12,040 nt of DNA from UBA12151 sp964600645 (lineage in GTDB: Bacteria > Patescibacteriota > Minisyncoccia > Moranbacterales > UBA9337): contig CAZRJL010000029.1 in assembly GCA_964600645.1 (NCBI GenBank), positions 1 through 12,040 on the forward strand, in the 5' to 3' direction. A program made the position numbers and the translations under genes. The notes below the pieces were generated by a model. It saw nothing but the letters and a program-made list of their open reading frames with translations. It ran no database searches and had not been told where the DNA came from. This document shows, in pieces, positions 6,066 to 11,986 of this stretch (position 1 is its first letter; every line of letters begins with the position of its first letter).

Positions 6066-7049
6066 TTACACAAAGAATCTAGCGATTTGTTTGACAAGCA
6101 CCATCGCCGCCAAAGCCACCACGATTCCAACAATCGCCCATTTGGTAATCGCTTTGGCAGTGTCGATTTTTTTGTCGCTTCCGGCGGAAGTCAAATATGT
6201 CGCTCCACCAATCACTAGCATAATAATTCCGAGCACTCCAATAATTGCCAAAAGAAAATCCAAAACCCTCGTTGCAATCTGTGCTAAAGTTTGTGCACTG
6301 TCAACTTCCGCATTTCCAGTAGTTCCCCAGCCCAAAATCGTGGCAATTTCCCGCAGGAACGAGGGAGCTGCAATTCCAATCGCCAGTCCAATCATTGAAG
6401 CTGTGATGGCGCTTTTCGCCATTCCAATTTGTTTTTCATTTCCGGCGGAAGTGATATACATCACCGCTCCAATCACAATAAAAACAATGGAAATCAAAAC
6501 GATAATTCCTTGCAAAGTACTCAAAATACTTCCCAATACTCCTTCAACGGTAGTAAAAGCCAAAGGAGAAGCAAAACAAATTGATCCAGCCGCGCAACCC
6601 GCCACCGGATCGGACACCGGATCAGAAACATCAGGAGAGGTACTACCAGAACCGTCATCAACCGGGTCGGAAACATCTGGAGAAGTGTATTGAGGACAAG
6701 TTGAAACATTCGAACAAGATCCTGGAATCGGCACAATACTCCCCGGACACAATCCGGAAGTATTTTCAGCACAAGTATCGGCGCTAATTTGGCAACAAAC
6801 TAATACTGGAGTAGCCACACAACAAGCTGAAGTTTGTGTTGTTCCCCAGTCGCACCAAACAGTAGGAATTTGAACTCCGGTACTTCCGGCAACATTGATG
6901 CAATTATTGGTACTCGAACAAACCCCTCCCGCATCCGCGCAATCATTGGGATTGGCCTTTGCATTTTGCACGTTTCCCCAAAAAACAAAACCGAAAGAAA
7001 ACATCAAGGAAACAAACAACAATTTTGCAAACACTTTTTCGTTTTTCAT
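6066..7049 (-). CDS. Cys-rich surface protein with two T4SS pilin-like (VirB2/TrbC-type) domains
   Basis: A 327-residue protein. A signal peptide (1-32, with the AKA site at 30-32) is followed by an exported region (33-160) with 14 cysteines, several paired as CC (76-77, 85-86), and an Asp/Ser/Pro repeat at 122-145. Then come two copies of the two-helix pilin-like domain. The first is at about 168-237 (YITSAGNEKQIGMAKSAI at its centre). The second is at about 256-326 (YLTSAGSDKKIDTAKAI at its centre). Each has hydrophobic helix, YxTSAG[NS][DE], AKxxI, hydrophobic helix, as in the five other pilin-like genes upstream. A tandem pair in one chain is unusual beside the single-domain neighbours. 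Palindromic repeats flank the gene on both sides. The start has only A/T bases before it and no SD. The T4SS-pilin link is by motif; the true role is unknown. Confidence 0.75.
   Translation of the reverse strand: MKNEKVFAKLLFVSLMFSFGFVFWGNVQNAKANPNDCADAGGVCSSTNNCINVAGSTGVQIPTVWCDWGTTQTSACCVATPVLVCCQISADTCAENTSGLCPGSIVPIPGSCSNVSTCPQYTSPDVSDPVDDGSGSTSPDVSDPVSDPVAGCAAGSICFASPLAFTTVEGVLGSILSTLQGIIVLISIVFIVIGAVMYITSAGNEKQIGMAKSAITASMIGLAIGIAAPSFLREIATILGWGTTGNAEVDSAQTLAQIATRVLDFLLAIIGVLGIIMLVIGGATYLTSAGSDKKIDTAKAITKWAIVGIVVALAAMVLVKQIARFFV
6615..6686 (-). repeat. Internal duplication coding a 9-residue Asp/Pro motif
   Basis: The motif TSPDVSDPV occurs twice in the double-pilin protein: residues 122-130 (bases 6660-6686) and 137-145 (6615-6641), followed by a partial SDPV. 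The DNA copies are clearly related, with similar bases beyond the coding identity, so a recent slippage-type duplication is likely. The segment is a flexible acidic spacer before the first membrane domain, and copy number may vary between strains. Confidence 0.75.
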
Positions 7050-7071
7050 TTTTTTATAATATATAGCTTAC

Positions 7072-7186
7072 ACGATTGTCATTGCGAGTGAAACAAAGCA
7101 ATCTCCTTCTTGTGCCGAGAGTTTGCCGCGGTCGCCCGCCTGCAATAAATTGCAAATCGGGCAGGCAGACTCCCTCGCAAAGACAC
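7072..7186. repeat. Palindromic dispersed repeat, copy 2, with extra core
   Basis: It has the same outer ends as copy 1 (7072-7088 and 7174-7186) but a longer interior. The interior includes CGCCCGCCTGCAA (from 7133) and CGGGCAGGC (7158-7166), which are complementary and form a hairpin around an AT loop. That core also resembles the interior of the element at 1998-2114 read on the other strand (CCGCCTGCAA and CGGGCAGG). It fills the gap between two pilin-like genes. It may end the transcript coming from 7207-7990, and its left end supplies an ATGACA sequence that could act as a -35 for the 6066-7049 gene. Confidence 0.8.
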
Positions 7187-7206
7187 CTAAAACATTTAAA
7201 TATAAT

Positions 7207-7623
7207 TTAAAAAGTTGAACTTCCATAAAGAAGATTATTGATTGCTATAATAATCAAGAGTCCCGCCAATCCTACTGCCACACCGACAATCGACCAGAGC
7301 ATATTTTTTTTGGCTGTCTCCATTTGATTATCATTGCCCGCCGCCAACATATATTGCAATCCGGAAATGGAAAAAGCGATTATCGCCACGACTCCGAACA
7401 CTTCCAAAAGCCATTGCATTACATTGATCAAAATGGTTGCCACTGGAGTGTCTCCTGTTGGATCAGGCAAGCCAGTATTGCTCGGGACGCAAACCCCCGA
7501 AGGATCCAAAACAAACCCCAAGGTAGCGTTGCAATTCGGCGCAGCTTGCGCGCTCAAATTCAACACAAAAACAGCCGCCAAAAAAACAATTAAACTTATA
7601 ATTATTTTTGTTTTTGTTTTCAT
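7207..7623 (-). CDS. Small T4SS pilin-like membrane protein
   Basis: A protein of 138 residues. A signal peptide (about 1-28, AQAA cleavage region) precedes a short exported segment with two cysteines (31 and 45). Two hydrophobic helices follow (about 62-92 and 108-130). The linker YMLAAGNDNQMETAKKNM between them is the family signature (YxxxAGND...AKK). I take the ATG at 7623 because it lies 1 base after the stop of the gene before it and starts a clean signal peptide; an ATG at 7665 would overlap that gene by 41 bases. No SD is visible, so translation may depend on the gene before it. This copy has drifted furthest from the TSAG consensus (LAAG). It may be a pilus subunit or a channel-forming membrane protein; the family's function in these bacteria is not established. 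Confidence 0.75.
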   Translation of the reverse strand: MKTKTKIIISLIVFLAAVFVLNLSAQAAPNCNATLGFVLDPSGVCVPSNTGLPDPTGDTPVATILINVMQWLLEVFGVVAIIAFSISGLQYMLAAGNDNQMETAKKNMLWSIVGVAVGLAGLLIIIAINNLLYGSSTF

Positions 7624-7624
7624 A

Positions 7625-7990
7625 TTAAAAATCAGACATTCCGCCCAACATATTATTAACCGCAAAAATTACCACCAAACCTACCAAAGCAACGATAACA
7701 CCAATAATGGAATTTTTCATAGCGGTTTTGGCTTTTTTAGCCAAATCATCATCTCCGGCGGAAACCAAATACATAATTCCCGAAATCGCAAATCCAATAA
7801 CCGCAACCACTCCAACCAAACTAAGTATCCAAAACATTATGTTTCCAATAATGTTTGCTATATTATCCCATGGCAAGCCAGATTGCTGTGCATTAGCCAT
7901 TCCGGCATTCCACTGCGCTGATACAACCATTGGCAATGCCAAAAAAGAAACTACCAACCATGCTCCGATTTTTTTGATTTTACTTTTCAT
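7625..7990 (-). CDS. Small T4SS pilin-like membrane protein
   Basis: A protein of 121 residues. A signal peptide (about 1-25, VVSAQ site) precedes an exported stretch ending in GLPWDNIANIIGN. Helix 1 (about 48-74), the signature YLVSAGDDDLAKKAKTAM and helix 2 (about 93-113) follow. It ends NNMLGGMSDF. It is close in sequence to the 8108-8470 protein, sharing VIGFAISGIMYL, SAGDDD and SIIGVIVALVGL, so the two look like duplicates. A promoter with an extended -10 precedes it, after a terminator, so it starts a second transcription unit with the gene at 7207-7623. No SD is seen. The family assignment is by motif. Confidence 0.78.
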   Translation of the reverse strand: MKSKIKKIGAWLVVSFLALPMVVSAQWNAGMANAQQSGLPWDNIANIIGNIMFWILSLVGVVAVIGFAISGIMYLVSAGDDDLAKKAKTAMKNSIIGVIVALVGLVVIFAVNNMLGGMSDF

Positions 7991-8027
7991 TTTTTTGATT
8001 TAATTATAAAGAATTTGTACTGCCGTA

Positions 8028-8036
8028 ATTATAGCA
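8028..8036 (-). promoter_or_regulatory. Extended -10 promoter of the second pilin-like unit
   Basis: On the minus strand TGCTATAAT (8036-8028) is a consensus extended -10 with a perfect TATAAT. No good -35 exists; TTTGCG at 17 bp upstream is poor, and an extended -10 often needs none. Transcription would start near 8021, about 30 bases before the ATG at 7990. It stands just downstream of the bidirectional terminator, as expected for a fresh unit. Confidence 0.6.
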
Positions 8037-8053
8037 TAATCAAAAAAAACCGC

Positions 8054-8088
8054 AAAAAAACAGATTCACGAAAATGAATCTGTTTTTT
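8054..8088. terminator. Bidirectional intrinsic terminator inside the pilin array
   Basis: CAGATTCA (8061-8068) and TGAATCTG (8075-8082) pair perfectly around CGAAAA. Seven A precede the stem and six T follow it, so it can terminate on both strands. On the minus strand it closes the transcript from the methyltransferase to the 8108-8470 pilin-like gene, 20 bases after that gene's stop. No plus-strand gene arrives here. Bases 7991-8107 hold only this and the promoter at 8028. Confidence 0.9.
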
Positions 8089-8107
8089 GAATATTTCGTT
8101 TTCAAAA

Positions 8108-8470
8108 CTAGAATTGAGTGTTGCTTCCTCCTAACATACTTCGAATAGCTGTAAGGGCAATCAAACCGACCAAAGCCACAATCACACCAATAATCGAATA
8201 TATCATTGCTTTCTTGGCGGTTCCCATTCTGTCGTCATCACCGGCGGAAGTCAAATACATAATTCCCGAAATCGCAAATCCGATAACTCCGGCGATACCA
8301 ACCAACCCAAGAAGCCAATACATAATATTTTCAACAATGCCGTATATTGTCGATTCAGGCAGACCAGTAGCCGCTCCGGATGGCGGATCAAATTGCGCCA
8401 AAGCCATCACCGGAAGCAAAAGCGCTGACGAAGCCGCTCCATAAACCGCTTTTTTAATTGTATTTTTCAT
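8108..8470 (-). CDS. Small T4SS pilin-like membrane protein (best consensus copy)
   Basis: A protein of 120 residues. A signal peptide (1-26, ALA-Q site) precedes a short exported segment (FDPPSGAATGLPE). Helix 1 is at about 46-72. The signature YLTSAGDDDRMGTAKKAM is followed by helix 2 (about 91-112). The C-terminal tail is SMLGGSNTQF. It is the closest match to the shared pattern of the array, and its near-twin is the 7625-7990 gene. Unlike its neighbours it has a strong SD, GGAGGT at 8482-8477, 6 bases before the ATG, and may be the most highly translated member. It is the last gene before the terminator at 8054-8088. It is possibly the major pilus subunit, by analogy with VirB2, but that is inference. 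Confidence 0.8.
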   Translation of the reverse strand: MKNTIKKAVYGAASSALLLPVMALAQFDPPSGAATGLPESTIYGIVENIMYWLLGLVGIAGVIGFAISGIMYLTSAGDDDRMGTAKKAMIYSIIGVIVALVGLIALTAIRSMLGGSNTQF

Positions 8471-8476
8471 ATTCTC

Positions 8477-8482
8477 ACCTCC
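8477..8482 (-). promoter_or_regulatory. Strong Shine-Dalgarno of the 8108-8470 pilin-like gene
   Basis: GGAGGT on the minus strand, 6 bases before the ATG at 8470. Most other genes in this block have only A/T bases there. The strong site suggests high translation of this one subunit. The rest of the 54-bp gap to the gene before is A/T-rich with nothing clear. Confidence 0.85.
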
Positions 8483-8524
8483 ATTCTTTTTTTAATTTTT
8501 ATTTTCTATTTTAATTTTCAACCT

Positions 8525-8812
8525 TTATTTGAAAAAAATTCCGATTTGTCTCATAATCAGCATTGCGCCCAGCGCCGTAATAATTCCCACTACAGAATAA
8601 AGTGCTATTTTTTTTGCTTTCTCAATTTGAGTATCGCTTCCTGCGGAAGTCAAATACATCACTCCGGAAATCGCTAAACTGATTATAGCAAAAATTCCAA
8701 CAATGGACAATAAAAAATTCAAAATATTCCCACTCACCTGCACCAAAGAAGGGGCATCGGAAATCACCCCAGCTCGCGCCGTCTGAATAATTTTATTTTC
8801 AAATTCAAACAT
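8525..8812 (-). CDS. Small T4SS pilin-like membrane protein without signal peptide
   Basis: A protein of 95 residues. A short amphipathic start (MFEFENKIIQTARAGV) replaces the signal peptide of its neighbours. Helix 1 is at about 28-53. The signature YLTSAGSDTQIEKAKKIA precedes helix 2 (about 71-91), ending RQIGIFFK. The end (RQIGIFFK) resembles that of the second pilin domain of the 6066-7049 protein (KQIARFFV), so these two form a sub-group. I take the ATG at 8812, 17 bases after the stop of the transglycosylase gene. An ATG at 8875 would overlap that gene and add a non-hydrophobic sequence. No SD is evident. Confidence 0.72.
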   Translation of the reverse strand: MFEFENKIIQTARAGVISDAPSLVQVSGNILNFLLSIVGIFAIISLAISGVMYLTSAGSDTQIEKAKKIALYSVVGIITALGAMLIMRQIGIFFK

Positions 8813-8829
8813 AAAAATTCCAATATTTT

Positions 8830-9900
8830 CTACTCGCACGATCCGACACTGCAAGCATAATCTTTGACCGCGCACATATTAAATTCACTCGTTCCAGGAT
8901 CGATTGGACACGCCCACTTTGGAACTAATCCCCAATCATTTGCCGCCGTACAATCGCTACTGGGCAAATTTGGATCTTCTCCATTGGCGCAACAATTATA
9001 CGCCGCCGCCGCCATCTCTTCCACTTCCACCGTGTCATATCCGCGAGAATTCATTGTTCTTTGCGCTTGCGCGACTTTTTCACTCAAAATTCCCGTCCCT
9101 CGCATAATATTTTCCGCCGGATGCGATACTTGATAGTCACATTCCGCTTGCGTTCGCACATTCACTTGCATCAAGCCGCAAGACATTGTTCCGTCAGACT
9201 CATTTCTTATTGCATTTGTATTTCCGGATGATTCCCGACAAATAACTCCGCGGATAAGATTTTCACTTACTCCATAACGAGAAGAGGCGGAAGAAATCGC
9301 AGATACATAGCTGGAAATACTTCCGCAAGTTGAAATGCAAGAATATCCGGTGCAAGTTTGCGCCCCGGGCATCGCCGCATTGAGACAATTTCCACTGGAA
9401 TCCACCGCCGCTGATGCTACCGTAGAAGATGTTGTTGAAGTGGTTGCAGAAGTTGGAATACTTCCAATATCAATAGCCGCCTGATTAGAAATAGTGTCAC
9501 AAGTGAATTCATACCACGCTCCATTGGTACGCATAACCCCATTTTCATTGGAGGCTCCGATAATATACATAGAATACGTAACAATGAGCCATGCTCCCAA
9601 AACAACCGCAAATCCCGTCAAAGTTTGAATGAGAATATTTTTAGCTTTTGTCATCATGTCTTGATTGCCGGCTGAGATAATATAGAAAATACCAGCAAGA
9701 ACAATTGCGCCGATTGCTACAAAAGTCAAAACTCCCATTCCCCAATCAATAATATTTTTTATTCCAACGATAAAATGACAGAGTGTGCATACCTCCGGAT
9801 GCTCGCTTGTACCGCAAGGAACAATGGCCGCATTTACCGCCAGAGGAGAAAATAAAACTGATAACGAAATAATAAAATTGATTATTCTGTTTTTTTTCAT
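8830..9900 (-). CDS. Pilin-like domain fused to a lytic transglycosylase (VirB2-VirB1-like fusion)
   Basis: A protein of 356 residues with two parts. Residues 1-25 look like a signal peptide. Residues about 45-115 are the two-helix pilin-like domain with the signature YIISAGNQDMMTKAKNIL. A Ser/Thr/Ala-rich linker (146-166) leads to a SLT-type lytic transglycosylase domain (about 190-330). Its catalytic Glu223 lies in CRESSGN, with GLMQVN (242-247) and AAAYNCCANG (298-306), the conserved motifs of this fold. It would cleave peptidoglycan at the MurNAc-GlcNAc link to let an appendage through. There are 18 cysteines, most in the enzyme part, suggesting disulphides outside the cytoplasm. The start lies 5 bases after the solute-binding gene, the end 17 bases before the next pilin-like gene. 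In T4SS operons VirB1 and VirB2 are separate proteins. The enzyme call is strong; pilus assembly is inferred. Confidence 0.88.
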   Translation of the reverse strand: MKKNRIINFIISLSVLFSPLAVNAAIVPCGTSEHPEVCTLCHFIVGIKNIIDWGMGVLTFVAIGAIVLAGIFYIISAGNQDMMTKAKNILIQTLTGFAVVLGAWLIVTYSMYIIGASNENGVMRTNGAWYEFTCDTISNQAAIDIGSIPTSATTSTTSSTVASAAVDSSGNCLNAAMPGAQTCTGYSCISTCGSISSYVSAISSASSRYGVSENLIRGVICRESSGNTNAIRNESDGTMSCGLMQVNVRTQAECDYQVSHPAENIMRGTGILSEKVAQAQRTMNSRGYDTVEVEEMAAAAYNCCANGEDPNLPSSDCTAANDWGLVPKWACPIDPGTSEFNMCAVKDYACSVGSCE

Positions 9901-9905
9901 TGAGT

Positions 9906-11309
9906 TTATTTTTTTAATTGTTCAATCCGAGTATTAACCAATCGGAGCGCCTGATCAATATTGGAATCGCCCTTATTGATTGAATCTATTGCTTCCAATA
10001 ATATCGCATCAACACTTTCAGTATCGGGCTGATACCAACTTTTAGCAATCAGATTTCCCAAAACGAAAGGTTTTATGGTGGGATTGGCTTGTTGGATATC
10101 AACCAGATCGCGCCTAGCAGCGGGCTTATTGGTTTTTTCCAAATATATTTTCGCTGGATCGACAGCAGATGGAAACGCCTTGACTTCCCCTGTCGTGGCA
10201 TGAACTACATTAAAAGATCCGTTATTTTTTGTTGTCAAAAATTTGATGAACTGCCAAGATTCATGAATCCTTATGTTATTATTAATTGCTAAATTCTTTC
10301 CACCTCCGGTCGGAGGAATCTTTATTTGCTTATTTTTATTCACCGCAAATCCCCAATAGTTAGCATAGCCTACCGGAAGTGAGTTTTCATATTGAGGAAT
10401 TTGGGACACCGCAAAATTCAACTTTGAATTTTTACTTTTTACCGTATCCATATTCCACGAATAGTTAAGCATCATTGCAGCTTTTCCTTCGGCAAAAGCA
10501 TCGATGGAATAATGCATATCCCTGTTCCACGTATAAAAAGGAGAACTTATCAAGGAAAATTGCGTATAAAAACCCAGAGCGCTACGAGCACTGTTTTCTC
10601 TGCCGTTTTCCGCGACATTTATCATATTCAAGTTTATTTGCGGATCTTGAACAGTTGGAAGTTTCACCTTATTTTGAAGCATCAATAATCCCAAAATATC
10701 CGAAGCTCGATTGACATTATAAGCGGTTCCCATCGCCACCCCCGCTTGAATAATCTCCCCTTTACTGTCTATTTTTGTAAGTTTTCTGGAAACATCCGCA
10801 AAATCATTCCAAGTTTCGGGTGGTAATGATATGCCGTTGGAATTGAAAATATCTTTATTATAAAAAAGCTGCATTGAATCAACGCTCAATGGTGTGCCAT
10901 ATATTCTTCCGTCCGCGACAAAATCATCTTTTGCCACATCGACAAAATTGGAAGAAAATTCACTCAAAGAAAAAACATTTTCCGGAGCGGGTTCTACTTT
11001 ATTTCTAAAAAAAGAAAGGTCGGAGTTATTCATTAAAAAAATATCCGGACCGTTTCCCTCCGCCATCGCGTTTATAAGTTCTTTTTTATAATTGTCCTGC
11101 GTCATTTTTCGATAGGTTATCTTCCCTACCAAAGGATTGACTTTTTCATAATCACTTATTATTTCACCGAAAACCGAACTATCATCAAAAAGACCCCAGA
11201 TTTCCAAATCCACTTGATACTTCGGCGAATTATCATTATTTCCGCATCCGGAAAACAAAAAAACACTACTTATTAAAACAAATATTGAAATTATTTTTTT
11301 TATTTTCAT
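9906..11309 (-). CDS. Extracellular solute-binding lipoprotein (family 1, sugar-type)
   Basis: A protein of 467 residues resembling the binding components of ABC importers for sugars or other small solutes. The N-terminus is a lipoprotein signal ending FLFSGC, with Cys22 as the likely lipidated residue; the -3 position is Phe, less usual. Typical family features are YQVDLEIWGLFDD (31-43), GPDIFLMN (87-94), and YGTPLSVDSMQLFYNKDIF (137-155), then the second-lobe pattern GKAAMMLNYSW. No permease or ATPase gene is near. Instead it is sandwiched between a methyltransferase (5 bases before) and the pilin/transglycosylase fusion (5 bases after), so it is probably co-transcribed with them. It may serve as a surface receptor for this apparatus or use a transporter encoded elsewhere. 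The ligand cannot be read from sequence. Confidence 0.88.
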   Translation of the reverse strand: MKIKKIISIFVLISSVFLFSGCGNNDNSPKYQVDLEIWGLFDDSSVFGEIISDYEKVNPLVGKITYRKMTQDNYKKELINAMAEGNGPDIFLMNNSDLSFFRNKVEPAPENVFSLSEFSSNFVDVAKDDFVADGRIYGTPLSVDSMQLFYNKDIFNSNGISLPPETWNDFADVSRKLTKIDSKGEIIQAGVAMGTAYNVNRASDILGLLMLQNKVKLPTVQDPQINLNMINVAENGRENSARSALGFYTQFSLISSPFYTWNRDMHYSIDAFAEGKAAMMLNYSWNMDTVKSKNSKLNFAVSQIPQYENSLPVGYANYWGFAVNKNKQIKIPPTGGGKNLAINNNIRIHESWQFIKFLTTKNNGSFNVVHATTGEVKAFPSAVDPAKIYLEKTNKPAARRDLVDIQQANPTIKPFVLGNLIAKSWYQPDTESVDAILLEAIDSINKGDSNIDQALRLVNTRIEQLKK

Positions 11310-11314
11310 TTTTT

Positions 11315-11869
11315 TTATTTAACCGCCACCAGCATATAGTGAAAATCTCCCGCTTTTATTTTTTTCTCCAAAATAAATCCACCCTTTTCCACCATAGCAT
11401 CCAATTCTTCCTCTGAAATTCGAAGTTTTCGATCAGGACCGACAAAAGAAGTACTACTATCCCACTCCATAATCAATGCCCTTCCATTTTTCTTCAAGAT
11501 GCGATAAGCCTCTTTTATAATAATATCTTTGTTTTTATTTTGAAAAAGAATATTTTTCATCACAACCCAATCCACGCTTTCATTATCCAGTTTTGATCCA
11601 TTTTCTAATTCCAAATTAACCCTTTTGGTAATAATATTGGAAAGTCCGCTTGCCTTTGCTTCGCTTTCCACCGCCTCGAGCGCCGAAGACAATACATCTA
11701 GAGCATAAACTTTTCCTCCTTCTCCAACTTTTTTGGCAAAAGGTAGTGAAAAATATCCGGCTCCGCAACCAAAATCCGCCATAACATCGCCTTTTTTCAC
11801 ATCCATTCCATTGATTGTTTCCATCGGATCGGCAAATTTGCCGGCTATATATTTTCTTTCTTCTTCCAT
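11315..11869 (-). CDS. Class I SAM-dependent methyltransferase
   Basis: A protein of 184 residues, of Methyltransf_11/31 type. Motif I is DFGCGAGYF (32-40), the SAM glycine loop. The acidic Asp58 in YALDVL ends strand 2 and would bind the SAM ribose. DWVVMKNILFQN (100-111) fits motif IV, and LKKNGRALIMEW (125-136) motif V/VI. No substrate-specific domain is visible, so the substrate may be a small molecule, lipid or protein. It is the first gene of the minus-strand surface block; the solute-binding gene starts 5 bases after its stop. A distant promoter candidate is at 11911-11938. No SD precedes the ATG. The domain call is firm, the role unknown. Confidence 0.88.
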   Translation of the reverse strand: MEEERKYIAGKFADPMETINGMDVKKGDVMADFGCGAGYFSLPFAKKVGEGGKVYALDVLSSALEAVESEAKASGLSNIITKRVNLELENGSKLDNESVDWVVMKNILFQNKNKDIIIKEAYRILKKNGRALIMEWDSSTSFVGPDRKLRISEEELDAMVEKGGFILEKKIKAGDFHYMLVAVK

Positions 11870-11910
11870 TTTTTTGTTTTTTATTTTTCTTATCGAAATC
11901 GTATGCTTTT

Positions 11911-11938
11911 ATTTTACAACAAAAAGACAAAAAGACAA
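11911..11938 (-). promoter_or_regulatory. Possible promoter of the surface/secretion block
   Basis: On the minus strand TTGTCT (11938-11933) and TAAAAT (11916-11911) stand 16 bp apart. The -10 is good, the -35 matches only four of six. Upstream is a run of repeated TTTTTGTC units. The start would be near 11904, about 35 bases before the methyltransferase ATG. Confidence 0.3.
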
Positions 11939-11986
11939 AGGATTGTTCTTGCCAAATGATTGTTAATAATATACTTTTATATTTAT

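Noticed and set aside
5866..6693. Plus-strand open frame of 275 codons opposite the double-pilin gene
   Set aside because: It is antisense to a gene with a signal peptide and recognisable repeats of a known domain type, begins inside the lectin-like gene, runs through the terminator and a palindromic repeat, and its protein has no recognisable domain.
5977..7186. CRISPR array or insertion sequence suggested by the repeats
   Set aside because: Only two copies about 1.1 kb apart with a gene between them, no regular spacers, and no transposase or Cas gene in the window.
7324..8444. Plus-strand open frames opposite the small pilin-like genes
   Set aside because: Their sequences are mirror images of conserved hydrophobic segments, they cross the terminator/promoter region, and they have no independent features.
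8813..8875. Upstream start for the 95-residue pilin-like gene
   Set aside because: It overlaps the end of the transglycosylase gene and adds Cys/Arg-rich residues unlike any signal peptide.
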